NCBI RefSeq assembly: GCF_021601625.1
Contig: NZ_BQHR01000013.1
Location: 1-64,000 of the forward strand
Reading direction: 5' to 3'
DNA length: 64,000 bases
DNA from: Pseudomonas paraglycinae
Lineage (GTDB): Bacteria > Pseudomonadota > Gammaproteobacteria > Pseudomonadales > Pseudomonadaceae
Shown here: in pieces, positions 42,652-51,991 of the stretch
How positions within the stretch are numbered: the first letter of the stretch is position 1
Layout: each line of letters starts with the position of its first letter
The notes under the pieces: generated by a model
Database searches by the model: none
Told to the model about the DNA's origin: nothing
Seen by the model: the letters and a program-made list of their open reading frames with translations, nothing else
Made by a program: the position numbers and the translations under genes

Positions 42652-45036
42652 ATGCGTAATGCATTGAAGTCATTGATGTTCATCGCTCTGATCCTGCTTG
42701 GTTCGGGGTTGGTGGCGGTGTCGGCCGCCGACGTGTCCGGCACACCGGATGTCAGCACCGGCGCCCCGCTCCCCGGCGTCACGCAAAGCGATCTGCAAGC
42801 TCTTCAACAGCGCCTCGACGGCCTCAAGCAGCAGATCTCGTCCGCCAACAATTACAACCAGCTCGAAGGCCCGCAGGACCGGGTGCAGACGTTCATTCTG
42901 GACATCGATCGGCTATCGGCCTCGCTGTTGCCGCAGCAGGCGCAATTGACTGTGCAACTGGGCGTACTCGGTGCCGCGCCGGCCGAAGCGGTCGCTGCCG
43001 AACAAGCCGATATCGCGGCGCAACGGGCGACGCTGATCGAGCAGAAAACCAAAGTCGATACGGCGTTGAAGAACCTCGCCACCCTCAAGCAAAACGCCAC
43101 GGAGCTGATCACCCAGATCGCCGGTATCCGCCGCACCTTGCTCGAAAGCGAACTGACGCTCAGCACCCACAGCATTCTGAATCCCGGCTTCTGGGCTCCC
43201 CTTGTCAATCCGTCGGCGGATGACCGCCAGCGTCTGCGCTCTTTCGTCGATCAGGTGCAACAGACCGGCGCCGAAGCCTGGCAACCGGGTCAGCGACTTT
43301 ACACCGCCCTGCTGGTGGTACTGGCCTTCGTCGTCTGGACGCTGGGTCGGCGACTGGCCGACCGCTGGCTGGCGTGGGTGTGCATTCACCGCATGCCGGA
43401 GGGTCGACTGCGCCGCAGTTCGCTGGCGTTCGCCTCGGCGCTGGCGACTCTCGCGACCACCGCCATTGCCCTGCAACTGCTCTATTACGCCTGCACCCGT
43501 CACGTGCCGTTGCCGCCGATGCTGGCGACATTTTCCGAGGAGTTCGGGAAAGTGGTTTATGCCTGCGTGCTGATCACAGGGCTCAGCCGCGCGTTGCTCT
43601 CGACCGAGCACCCGTCCTGGCGACTGCCGGCGGTGGCTGACCCGGTGGCGCTCGCGCTGCATCCCTACGCGCGGATTCTCGCCGCGACGCTGCTGGTGCT
43701 GGTGACGGCGGTGCAAGTCAGCAATGCCGCCGGCATGAGCAGTCAGATCGTGCTCGCAGGCAGAGGCATCATTGCGCTGGCGGTGCTGGGTATCGTCACA
43801 ACGCTGCTGATGCGCGTCGGCAGGGTGCGCAAAACACTGGCCGCAGCCGGTGACACCCAAGTGGCGGGCAACACCTTTGCCGGGGTGGTTTACACCATCG
43901 CCACCCTGGCGATGGTGCTGTCGTTCGGCGCCCTGCTCACGGGTTACGTATCGCTGGCGCGGTTCATCACCTATGAACTGGTGTGGGCGTTTATCGTGTT
44001 TTCCGGGTTTTACCTGCTGATGCAGTTGCTCAAGGACAGCTGCGAGTATTTCTTCTCACCCCGCCATTCCAGCGGCAAGGCGCTGAAACAGCTGCTGGGG
44101 GTCGGCGACCGGCGCCTCGAACAGGCCTCGACCCTGCTGGCCGGTTTCGGTCGGGCTGCGCTGTTGCTGCTGGCGGTGATCACGCTGTTCGTCGGCGGGA
44201 TCGGCACCACCCTTGGCCAGCTGGCGACCAACATCGGCACGATCCTCGGCGGCGCCGGCCTGCGCAAACTGAACATCGTCCCCGGCCATTTGCTCAACGC
44301 GATGCTCGCGCTGCTGATCGGCATCTACCTGATCCGCGCCCTGCGCCGCTGGCTCGACAACGAGTTCCTGCCCAAGACCGACATGGACCCGGGCATGTGC
44401 GCCTCGCTCAGCACGCTGTTTTCCAACATCGGTTATGCGGTAGTGATCCTGCTGACGCTGTCGTCGCTGGGGGTGCAATGGACCAACCTGGCGTGGATCG
44501 TCAGCGCCCTGTCGGTGGGCATCGGCTTCGGCTTGCAGGAGATCGTGAAGAACTTCGTCTCCGGGCTGATCCTGCTCACCGAACGACCGGTCAAGGTCGG
44601 CGACCTGATCAGCATCAGCGGCGTCGAGGGCGACATCCGCCGGATCAACGTGCGCGCCACCGAGATCCAGCTCAGCGACCGCTCGATCGTGATCGTGCCC
44701 AACTCGCAACTGATCTCGCAGAACCTGCGCAACGTCACCCTCGGCGGCAGCGCCCAGGGCGTGGCGACGCTGGAGCTGATGTTCCCGCTGGACATCGACC
44801 CCGAACAGGTGCAGAACCTGCTGTTCGACACCTACAAGGAACACGAAACCATCCTCGAAAAACCGGCGCCGTTCGTGCGCTTCAGCAAACTGACGCCGGA
44901 CGGGATTACGTTGACGGTGACCGGGTATGTCGCCAGCCCGAGGATTGTCGGGACGACCAAGAGTGATCTGTTGTTCGAGATTCTCAAGCGGCTGGGGGCG
45001 GCGGGGATTGAGCTGGCGAAGCCGCCGAGTACCTGA
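42652..45036 (+). CDS. Large mechanosensitive channel, DUF3772/MscS type
   Basis: The 794-residue protein has a signal peptide, a periplasmic coiled-coil DUF3772 region (about 30-190: LQALQQRLDGLKQQISSANN), several membrane helices, and a C-terminal MscS module. This last contains LGIGFGLQEIVKNFVSGLIL and LTERPVKVGDLISISGVEGD, with the pore helix before it. The channel opens on membrane tension to release solutes. ATG 42652 begins the signal peptide; the frame opens at 42622. It is divergent from the cus operon. Confidence 0.9.
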   Translation: MRNALKSLMFIALILLGSGLVAVSAADVSGTPDVSTGAPLPGVTQSDLQALQQRLDGLKQQISSANNYNQLEGPQDRVQTFILDIDRLSASLLPQQAQLTVQLGVLGAAPAEAVAAEQADIAAQRATLIEQKTKVDTALKNLATLKQNATELITQIAGIRRTLLESELTLSTHSILNPGFWAPLVNPSADDRQRLRSFVDQVQQTGAEAWQPGQRLYTALLVVLAFVVWTLGRRLADRWLAWVCIHRMPEGRLRRSSLAFASALATLATTAIALQLLYYACTRHVPLPPMLATFSEEFGKVVYACVLITGLSRALLSTEHPSWRLPAVADPVALALHPYARILAATLLVLVTAVQVSNAAGMSSQIVLAGRGIIALAVLGIVTTLLMRVGRVRKTLAAAGDTQVAGNTFAGVVYTIATLAMVLSFGALLTGYVSLARFITYELVWAFIVFSGFYLLMQLLKDSCEYFFSPRHSSGKALKQLLGVGDRRLEQASTLLAGFGRAALLLLAVITLFVGGIGTTLGQLATNIGTILGGAGLRKLNIVPGHLLNAMLALLIGIYLIRALRRWLDNEFLPKTDMDPGMCASLSTLFSNIGYAVVILLTLSSLGVQWTNLAWIVSALSVGIGFGLQEIVKNFVSGLILLTERPVKVGDLISISGVEGDIRRINVRATEIQLSDRSIVIVPNSQLISQNLRNVTLGGSAQGVATLELMFPLDIDPEQVQNLLFDTYKEHETILEKPAPFVRFSKLTPDGITLTVTGYVASPRIVGTTKSDLLFEILKRLGAAGIELAKPPST

Positions 45037-45079
45037 GGAAAAACCTGATGGGAATCTGTACCGCTGCGCGCCTGCCTGA

Positions 45080-45244
45080 TCAGGCCTCAGTGGTGTCAGT
45101 CGACTCTGTAGCCACTTCAGCTTCCAGTTTCAGGCGATCCGCCTTGCTGATGTACTTCGGTTTGTTGCTCTTGGGTGCCAGTTTGGCGTTGGCCTTTCTG
45201 GATTTTTCCTTGAAGAGCTGCTGCAGTTTTTTCTGACGGTTCAT
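45080..45244 (-). CDS. DUF2986 small basic protein
   Basis: This 54-residue protein begins MNRQKKLQQLFKEKSRKANA and continues KLAPKSNKPKYISKADRLKL, the full DUF2986 pattern (N-terminal basic helix and YISKADR). Its end is acidic and Thr-rich. The function is unknown. It is short enough to be missed by many annotations. The ATG at 45244 is followed by normal backbone codon use. Confidence 0.85.
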   Translation of the reverse strand: MNRQKKLQQLFKEKSRKANAKLAPKSNKPKYISKADRLKLEAEVATESTDTTEA

Positions 45245-45296
45245 GGTGATTTGGCCTGCTTGAAAGTTGTTGAATGATATCAGCGTTGGGCCTGCT

Positions 45297-45992
45297 TCAC
45301 CCCAGCACGTCAGTGATCCAGCGCACCTGCTGCTTCAGATCCTGCACCTTTTGCTCGCATACCCCATGCCGCGCCCGAGCGAAGTGGCTCAAGGTCTGCT
45401 GCTTATGCCGCAACCGATGCTGCCACTTGCTGACAAACGCCGGACTGCGCGCCTGCAATTGCAATGGCCCGAAGAACAATTCCTCGGCGGTATACCTCAC
45501 CGGCTCGCCCCGCGAGGCCACGATGATTTCGTAGTCGAAACGGTTCTCCCGCAGGACTTCCTCAACGAGGATGCGGTAACCGTTGTCCATCAGCCATTGG
45601 CGCAGAGGCTGCTCGCCGCCGTTGGGTTGCAGGATCAGGCGCTCGCGGCCGCTCAGGCGCGCCTTGCCGGCTTCGAGGATGTCGCGGATGGTTTCGCCGC
45701 CCATGCCGCACACGGTAATTGCCGTGATCCCGTCTTCCACTTCGACGGCCATCAAGCCATTGGCCAAGCGCACGGTAATCTGCTGCTCAAGATCGTTGTC
45801 GCGCACGGTGCGTTGCGCCGAACGGAATGGCGTCTCGGCCATCTCGCCCGCCACCGCCGCCGCGATCGCGCCACGGCGCATCAGGGCCACCGGCAGGTAG
45901 CCATGATCCGACCCGATATCGGCCAGCCGCGCACCGGCAGGCACGTGCGCCGCCACCCGCTCCAGGCGCATGGACAATGTCTGTTCGTTCAA
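45297..45992 (-). CDS. trmK: tRNA (adenine-22-N1)-methyltransferase TrmK
   Basis: The 231-residue protein has the SAM motif LADIGSDHGYLPVAL, a VCGMGGETIRDIL segment and the LQPNGGEQPLRQWL motif that marks TrmK (catalytic-type NPN-like loop). TrmK methylates A22 in tRNA. The TTG at 45992 (MNEQTLSMRLERV) lies 6 nt after AAAGGGG, which favours it over TTG 45998. It is alone on the minus strand. Confidence 0.88.
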   Translation of the reverse strand: MNEQTLSMRLERVAAHVPAGARLADIGSDHGYLPVALMRRGAIAAAVAGEMAETPFRSAQRTVRDNDLEQQITVRLANGLMAVEVEDGITAITVCGMGGETIRDILEAGKARLSGRERLILQPNGGEQPLRQWLMDNGYRILVEEVLRENRFDYEIIVASRGEPVRYTAEELFFGPLQLQARSPAFVSKWQHRLRHKQQTLSHFARARHGVCEQKVQDLKQQVRWITDVLG

Positions 45993-46097
45993 CCGCAACC
46001 CCTTTCACTCTGAACACTCGGCGCTGGTGGCCGGATCGGGGCGCGATTCTGGGGGGCAACGGCGGGCATTTCAAATTTATGTGACCAACCGCGATGC

Positions 46098-46694
46098 CTA
46101 GACCAACACCGTCAACCAAGCCGACAGCAACAACAAAAACGCCAGCCCGGCATTCATGCGCCGCAATGCCAGTGGCTCGCCAAAAAACCGAGCACTGCCC
46201 ACGCCCAGCAGCGCCCACGCCGTCATGCACGGCAGGCAGACCATTAGAAAAACCGCCGACAACAGCAGCATCCGCGCGCTGTCGTCGCCGTTGCCGCCAA
46301 ACACGCTCACCACCGCCACGGCCATCATCCACACCTTGGGATTAATCAATTGCAGGCCGACGGCGCCGAACACGTTGAAGCCGTCATCAGCCGCTGTTGC
46401 CGAGTCCAGCGACGGCGGCGTGCTGCGAAAGATCTGCCACGCCAGCCAGCTCAGCCAAAGCACGCCAGCCCAGGCCATCGCCTGCTGCACGCGGGGATAG
46501 CGCAGCAAGGTTTCTCCCACGCCGAGGCCGACCACCAACACCACCAGCGCCGCCGACACACACGCACCGAAGATGATCGGCACTGTTGCCGTCAGGCCAC
46601 GTCGCGAACTGTGGCTCATCACCAGAATATTGGTCGGCCCCGGGGTGATCGAGGCGACGAAGGAAAACAGCAGAAAAGGCAGCAACGATTCCAT
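46098..46694 (-). CDS. LysE family translocator
   Basis: The 198-residue protein has six membrane segments and the motif ASITPGPTNILVMSHSSRRG near the start (P-G-P-x-x), and a later LQLINPKVWMMAVAVVSVFG. It exports amino acids or related metabolites. The AraC gene 51 nt upstream on the same strand is the probable regulator. Confidence 0.88.
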   Translation of the reverse strand: MESLLPFLLFSFVASITPGPTNILVMSHSSRRGLTATVPIIFGACVSAALVVLVVGLGVGETLLRYPRVQQAMAWAGVLWLSWLAWQIFRSTPPSLDSATAADDGFNVFGAVGLQLINPKVWMMAVAVVSVFGGNGDDSARMLLLSAVFLMVCLPCMTAWALLGVGSARFFGEPLALRRMNAGLAFLLLLSAWLTVLV

Positions 46695-46745
46695 GACAGG
46701 ACTCCCGAATCAAAACAGGAAGTCATGGTCGCGGTTGTACGGGGT

Positions 46746-47582
46746 TCAGTCTGGAAGGTTTGAGCAGCGCTTGCGGTAATCCGCCGGCGTCAGGTGATAG
46801 GCACGGCGGAACCAGCGCCCGAGATGGCTTTGATCGGCGAAACCAAGGGCGCTGGCGACGGTGGCGGGTGTTTCGCCGCGCGCCAGCAACTGCCGGGCGC
46901 GGGCCAGGCGCAACTGAATCAGGTAGGCGTGTGGCGCCAGCCCGAAAGCGGCCTTGAACGCACGGGTCAGACGAAAGCGATCGACCCCGCAGGCTTGGGC
47001 TACGTCGTCCAGCCCGATGTCCTCGAAGGCATGCGCATGCAGATAATCCCGCGCCACCTGCGCCACACGTGGCAGGCGCGGATCGAACGGTTGACGCTTG
47101 CGCCAGTCGAGGTGGGACGTCAGCGAACCGAGCAAGGTGTCGATGGCGGTCTGGCGCACGATGCGCAAGTCGCCTTGATGCAGGGCGTTGAAGGCCAGAT
47201 TGATGGCCGTGGACAGGCGCGAATCCTGGCTCAGGGTATCGGTGAACCCGAGCTGGCTGTTGTCCGGCGCATGCTCGAACAGCACGCGCAATTCGCGCTC
47301 CAGCCAGTGCGGGTCGAGGTAGAGCATGGAATAGGTGAAGCCCTCCTCCGTCGGCGCGTGCCCGTCGTGGATCTCCCCCGGCTCCAGCATGAAAATCTTG
47401 CCCGGCGTACTCAGATGGCGCACACGTCGGCAATGAAACTGCTGCACGCCCTGCTCGGTGACGCCCACCAGAAAGCTGTCATGCCAGTGCGGATCGTAGG
47501 CATGTCCCTGAAAGTGGGCACGAATCGACTCGATCCCGGTGTCGGCATCCTGGGACAGCTCGATCCAGTTGCGTTTGTCCAC
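46746..47582 (-). CDS. AraC family transcriptional regulator
   Basis: The 278-residue protein has an AraC ligand-binding cupin (ESIRAHFQGHAYDPHWHDSF, GKIFMLEPGEIHDGH) and a C-terminal double HTH (DVAQACGVDRFRLTRAFKAA and ASALGFADQSHLGRWFRRA). It is upstream of the LysE gene on the same strand, and that gene is its likely target. Inducer unknown. Confidence 0.9.
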   Translation of the reverse strand: MDKRNWIELSQDADTGIESIRAHFQGHAYDPHWHDSFLVGVTEQGVQQFHCRRVRHLSTPGKIFMLEPGEIHDGHAPTEEGFTYSMLYLDPHWLERELRVLFEHAPDNSQLGFTDTLSQDSRLSTAINLAFNALHQGDLRIVRQTAIDTLLGSLTSHLDWRKRQPFDPRLPRVAQVARDYLHAHAFEDIGLDDVAQACGVDRFRLTRAFKAAFGLAPHAYLIQLRLARARQLLARGETPATVASALGFADQSHLGRWFRRAYHLTPADYRKRCSNLPD

Positions 47583-47748
47583 GCAAGGCTCCGAAGGCAG
47601 TGTTGGTCGTTGAGGACGTCTACGTTACCGCGACTTTGCCGATGGGTTTAGAACATTTGTGCACGTGAGCCAGGCAGACCACCCAGCAAATTTAATGAAC
47701 CCTGAGTGCCACGGCCCGCCTAAGCCAGAGACCATCAGGAGGTAGCTC

Positions 47749-47943
47749 ATGCAAATTGAAACCACGTGGATCGTACTGGCCGTCGTTCTTTTGCTCATCG
47801 AATTGTGGGCGATCAACCGGGTGCGCAAGAGTGAGGGGAAAGCCAGCAACAAAGGTGTCTGGATCGTATTGATCGTGTTTGTGCCGCTGTTCGGGCTGAT
47901 CGCCTGGGCGCTGGCCGGGCCCAAGCACGTCACGCAGGCCTGA
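47749..47943 (+). CDS. PLDc_N domain small membrane protein
   Basis: The 64-residue protein has two membrane segments (about 7-25 and 38-56) separated by a basic loop (NRVRKSEGKASNKG), with W...GP ending, the PLDc_N (phospholipase D-nuclease N-terminal) pattern. No phospholipase domain follows. The role is unknown. AGGAG precedes the ATG, and a terminator follows at 47961. Confidence 0.8.
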   Translation: MQIETTWIVLAVVLLLIELWAINRVRKSEGKASNKGVWIVLIVFVPLFGLIAWALAGPKHVTQA

Positions 47944-47960
47944 AGCCCAAGGCAAGCAGG

Positions 47961-47985
47961 AGCCCCGAACATTCGGGGCTTTTTG
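47961..47985 (+). terminator. Intrinsic terminator after the PLDc_N gene
   Basis: AGCCCCGAA and TTCGGGGCT with TTTTT tail. Confidence 0.88.
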
Positions 47986-48153
47986 TTGGCCGCTGGTTTG
48001 TATCGCAGTGTGTACGAACGCCTCCCGGATACATGCCCGCGCATCAGCCAACGGAAACGGAAACAGCGCAGATACGTGGCCAGTCTTTAATGGGCTCCAG
48101 ATTCGAAGGGTTCAGCCAGAACCCGGCCCTCGCCGATCATAAGGAGACTTGCC

Positions 48154-49218
48154 ATGAAGCACGCACCACACGCCACCGTCACCACCGGGAAAAACCGCCG
48201 TCGCCTGCTGGGCCTGTCGATTCTCGCCACCGCGCTGCTGCAATTCGGCGCCTTCGCCCAGGCACAAACCGCAGCCCCCGAGCCGGTCAAGACCGAAGCC
48301 GCCAGCGTCAAGGCCGATCTGCCCTTCGGCCCGCTGAAACACGTGAAGGCCGGACTGCTCGACGTGGCTTACGCCGAAACCGGCCCGGCCAATGGCCCGG
48401 TGGTGATTCTGCTGCACGGCTGGCCGTACGACATTCACAGCTACGACGACGTCGCGCCGCTGCTGGCGGCCAAGGGTTATCGGGTGCTGATGCCGTATGC
48501 ACGGGGTTATGGCGACACGCACTTCCTGTCCGACAAGACCGTGCGCAACGGTCAACCGGCGGCGCTGGCCAGTGACGTGATCGATTTCATGGATGCGCTG
48601 AAGATCAAGCAAGCCGTGCTCGGTGGCTACGACTGGGGCGCGCGTTCGGCGGACATCGTTTCGGCGCTGTGGCCCGAGCGGGTCAAGGCGCTGGTGTCGG
48701 TCAGCGGTTACCTGATCGGCAATCAGGCCGCCGGCAAGAACCCGCTGCCGCCCAAGGCCGAACTGCAATGGTGGTATCAGTTCTACTTCGCCACCGACCG
48801 TGGTGAGGCGGGCTACACCAAGAACACCCATGACTTCGCCAAGCTGATCTGGCAACTGGCGTCACCGAAATGGGCCTTCGACGATGCCACCTTCGACCGC
48901 AGCGCCAAGGCGTTGCAGAACCCGGATCACGTCGCGATCACCGTGTTCAACTACCGCTGGCGTCTGGGCTTGGTGCAAGGTGAAAGCCAGTACGATGCAC
49001 TGGAACAGAAACTCGCCACCGCGCCGTCGATCAGCGTGCCGACCATCACCCTGGAAGGCGATGCCAACGGCGCGCCGCACCCAGCCCCCGAGGACTACGC
49101 CAAACGCTTCACCGGCAAATACCAGTTCCGCCTGATCAACGGCGGCATCGGTCACAACCTGCCGCAGGAAGACCCGAAAGCCTTCGCTCAGGCGATCATC
49201 GACGCCGATCACCTCTGA
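48154..49218 (+). CDS. Secreted alpha/beta hydrolase, epoxide-hydrolase/dehalogenase type
   Basis: The 354-residue protein has a twin-arginine-like signal (KNRRRLLGLSILATALLQFG). The hydrolase core has the oxyanion motif LLHGWPYD, the nucleophile loop GGYDWGARS with Asp as nucleophile (dehalogenase/epoxide hydrolase type), acid in LEGDANGAPHP, and catalytic His in GGIGHNLP. The substrate is unknown. AAGGAG lies before ATG 48154. It converges with the GlxA gene and shares a terminator. Confidence 0.87.
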   Translation: MKHAPHATVTTGKNRRRLLGLSILATALLQFGAFAQAQTAAPEPVKTEAASVKADLPFGPLKHVKAGLLDVAYAETGPANGPVVILLHGWPYDIHSYDDVAPLLAAKGYRVLMPYARGYGDTHFLSDKTVRNGQPAALASDVIDFMDALKIKQAVLGGYDWGARSADIVSALWPERVKALVSVSGYLIGNQAAGKNPLPPKAELQWWYQFYFATDRGEAGYTKNTHDFAKLIWQLASPKWAFDDATFDRSAKALQNPDHVAITVFNYRWRLGLVQGESQYDALEQKLATAPSISVPTITLEGDANGAPHPAPEDYAKRFTGKYQFRLINGGIGHNLPQEDPKAFAQAIIDADHL

Positions 49219-49231
49219 AGCGGCACGCCAG

Positions 49232-49260
49232 ACGGCTCGTCATTTGACGAGCCGTTTTTC
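49232..49260. terminator. Bidirectional terminator between hydrolase and GlxA genes
   Basis: ACGGCTCGTCA pairs with TGACGAGCCGT across a TT loop, followed by TTTTTC; the stem includes the end of the minus-strand gene. Confidence 0.8.
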
Positions 49261-50265
49261 TTTGGATGGGCGATAACCGAAATAGGCGCTGTAGCACTTA
49301 CTGAAATGGCTCGGCGAGACGAATCCGCAGGCCACCAGCACGTCCACCTGCGACAGCTCGGTGTGTTGCAGCAGACGCCGGGCCTCGGTGATGCGCAGCT
49401 CCATGTAATAACGCTGCGGCGTGGTGCCCAGTTGTTCCTTGAACAGCCGCTCCAGCTGACGTCGGGAACGCCCGGCATATACCGCCAGTTGCTCCAGTTC
49501 CAGCGGTTCCTCCAGATTGGCATCCATCAGCTTCACCACTTCACGCAACGGCGCGCTGACGCAGAGGTTCTCGGTCGGCTTGATCCGCCGGTAACGGGAT
49601 TCCTCGAACGCCAGAATGTCTTCGATGCCTTCGACCAGCGCCTTGTCGTGCAGGCCCTTGATCCAGTCCAGTGCCATGTGGAACGCGCCAGACGGACTGG
49701 ACGCGGTCAGCCGGTCGCGGTCGATCACGTAGGGTTCGCTGCTGACCTGGGTCGCCTTGGAAATCTCCGCCAGCGCTGGCCGATGCTCCGGGTGAATCGC
49801 ACAGCGATAGCCTTCCAGCACCCCTGCCCGGCCCAGGAACCACGCGCCGTTCCACAACCCGGCCAGCATCACGCCGGCCTCGGCGGCCATTTTCAGCAGG
49901 TTGATGAATTCGTCGCTCGCCTTCAGTTCCGTGCGGTAACCGCCGCAGATCACCAGCAGGTCGAGTTCCTGTATCGCGCCGGAATCCAGTCGCGCATCCG
50001 GGCGGATCACCAGCCCCAAGTCGCTGATCACTTCGCCGTCGCTGAGGCCGAAAGTGTGCGTGGAAAACAGTCCGGGGCGCAGCAGATTGGCGGTGACAAG
50101 GGTGTCCAGCGCCTGGGTGAAGGCCGGCAGGGAAAAATGCTCCAGCAGCACAAACCCGGTGCGGGTCATGCGTCCCGGCCCGCTGGCGGGCTCGTTCAGG
50201 TAGCGAAGGTTCTTGCCTTTCATGCCACCGCTGAATTGGCGTCGTTCGATCAAGGTGGGGTCCAT
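49240..50265 (-). CDS. GlxA family transcriptional regulator
   Basis: The 341-residue protein has an N-terminal DJ-1/PfpI-like domain (FVLLEHFSLPAFTQALDTLV, and DLLVICGGYRTEL with a Cys at the nucleophile elbow). The C-terminal AraC-type HTH has LEQLAVYAGRSRRQLERLFK and VACGFVSPSHFSKCYSAYF. Related proteins regulate carnitine, betaine or arginine use in Pseudomonas; which one this is cannot be told. ATG 50265 is chosen over the frame start at 50331. Confidence 0.87.
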   Translation of the reverse strand: MDPTLIERRQFSGGMKGKNLRYLNEPASGPGRMTRTGFVLLEHFSLPAFTQALDTLVTANLLRPGLFSTHTFGLSDGEVISDLGLVIRPDARLDSGAIQELDLLVICGGYRTELKASDEFINLLKMAAEAGVMLAGLWNGAWFLGRAGVLEGYRCAIHPEHRPALAEISKATQVSSEPYVIDRDRLTASSPSGAFHMALDWIKGLHDKALVEGIEDILAFEESRYRRIKPTENLCVSAPLREVVKLMDANLEEPLELEQLAVYAGRSRRQLERLFKEQLGTTPQRYYMELRITEARRLLQHTELSQVDVLVACGFVSPSHFSKCYSAYFGYRPSKEKRLVK

Positions 50266-50620
50266 CGTTTCGTTGTTATGGCGCCATGCTAACCGGCGCC
50301 GCGGCAAATTACTCGCGAACGACGCAAGCACTGCAGGGAACGATCAGCCTGAACGAATTTGCCTGCGTCCCAACGTCGCAGGCACGGCACCTTGGCAAAC
50401 GCCACACAAGGCTTAAAATCGCGCCTCCTCTTGCAGTCGCCCGAACGGCGCCTGCCCGCAGCCATGACAACCCTCAGGTTTGAACAGCCGGCCACTTCCA
50501 CGAAGCGCGCCTGGCTCAATCGTCCTGCCCGTTCGGCGGTCGTTTGTCTTCAACACACTTCGGCTTGGCACTCGCATGCGCAGAGGCGCACGTTCCGCTG
50601 TTCGATCACTTGAGGTTTTT

Positions 50621-51931
50621 ATGACACCGCGTTTGCTGGCCATGGCGCTGGCGCCCTTGCTCGGGCTATTCATTGTTGCCCTGGGCAACGGCTTTCTGTC
50701 TTCTTTGACCACCCTGCGCCTGGGCGCTGCCGGCGAATCGGCGACGATGATCGGCATCGTGTCCTCGGCCTATTTCATCGGCCTGACCCTGGGCGCGATC
50801 TTCAACGACCGGCTGATCCTGCGCATCGGCCACATCCGCGCCTACAGCAGCTTCGCCTCGCTGATCGCCGCGACCATCCTGCTGCAAGGACTGTTTTATG
50901 ACACCTGGGGCTGGGTCGTGCTGCGCCTGATCAACGGCTGGGCCACGGTCGGCGTGTTTCTGGTGATCGAGAGCTGGCTGCTGCTGGCCGGTGACGCGAA
51001 AATTCGCGGCCGTCTGCTGGCGCTGTACATGATCGTCCTCTACGGCGCCGGCGTGCTGGGTCAGGCGTTTTTGGGGAAAATCACCGGGCTGGGCGACACG
51101 GCGCCGTTCATGGTTGCCGGCATGCTCGCGACCTTGTCGGTGCTGCCGATCGTGATCCTGCCGCGCGTATCGCCGCTGCTGGAACAGGTCGAACCGCTCA
51201 AACCACGGGCCTTGCTGGGCGTATCGCCCACCGGACTGGTCGGCTGCTTCGGCTCCGGCGTGACCATCGCGGCGATCTACACCCTGCTGCCGCTGTACCT
51301 GCAACGCATCGGCCTGAACGTCGGCGAAGTCGGCAGCATGATGGCCTGGACGATCCTCGGCGCGATGCTGCTGCAATACCCGGTCGGGCGCTGGTCCGAC
51401 CGCAAGGATCGCCTGCAAGTGCTGACCGTGCTGTGCGCCGCGTGCACCGTGTTGTCGCTGGTGATCGTGCTGGTGCCGCTGTCCTCGGCCATGCTCGCTG
51501 CGATGTTGTTCCTGCTGGGCGGTGGCGTGTTCGCGCTGTACCCGGTGGCGGTCAGCCATGCGGCCGACCGTGCGCCGGTGGAAACCCTGGTACCGATGAT
51601 TCAGGGCATGCTGCTGATTAATTCGCTGGGCTCGGCGATGAGCCCGCTGCTGATCTCGCCGGCGATGAACGCTCACGGTGAAACCGGCCTGTTCTGGGCC
51701 TTCGCGCTGGTCAACCTGGCCATGGTGACGTTCTTCTTCTGGCGTCGCGGCAAGCGTCCGGTGCCGGCCAACCCGGCGCCATTTGCGGCGGCAGCGACCT
51801 TCTCGCCAACTGGCGCCGAGCTGCGGGTGACCGAGGATCTGCGTCAGGCGGCGCAGGACCATCCGCCGATGGTCGATGCGTTGAGCGGCGAAGCGGCGCC
51901 GCCAACAGGATCGCGCTACGAAGCCAGTTGA
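50621..51931 (+). CDS. MFS transporter, YcaD-like
   Basis: The 436-residue protein has 12 membrane segments, with motif A in FNDRLILRIGHIRAY between TM2 and TM3 and a repeat in GRWSDRKDRLQVLTVL between TM8 and TM9. The long C-terminal tail is cytoplasmic and Pro/Ala-rich. It resembles the YcaD-type group of unknown substrate. GAGG before ATG 50621 sets the start; the open frame begins at 50480. Confidence 0.87.
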   Translation: MTPRLLAMALAPLLGLFIVALGNGFLSSLTTLRLGAAGESATMIGIVSSAYFIGLTLGAIFNDRLILRIGHIRAYSSFASLIAATILLQGLFYDTWGWVVLRLINGWATVGVFLVIESWLLLAGDAKIRGRLLALYMIVLYGAGVLGQAFLGKITGLGDTAPFMVAGMLATLSVLPIVILPRVSPLLEQVEPLKPRALLGVSPTGLVGCFGSGVTIAAIYTLLPLYLQRIGLNVGEVGSMMAWTILGAMLLQYPVGRWSDRKDRLQVLTVLCAACTVLSLVIVLVPLSSAMLAAMLFLLGGGVFALYPVAVSHAADRAPVETLVPMIQGMLLINSLGSAMSPLLISPAMNAHGETGLFWAFALVNLAMVTFFFWRRGKRPVPANPAPFAAAATFSPTGAELRVTEDLRQAAQDHPPMVDALSGEAAPPTGSRYEAS

Positions 51932-51946
51932 GTTTCTGGCGGGCAT

Positions 51947-51979
51947 AAAAAAACCGGTGACTTTCGTCACCGGTTTTTT
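51947..51979. terminator. Bidirectional terminator between MFS gene and rlhA
   Basis: AAAAAAACCGGTGAC and GTCACCGGTTTTTT form a stem with tails for both strands. Confidence 0.9.
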
Positions 51980-51991
51980 ATTGCCTCTGAA

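Noticed and set aside
46723-47433. A 236-codon minus-strand frame within the AraC gene
   Set aside because: It is in another frame of the AraC gene at 46746, which has the true HTH domains.
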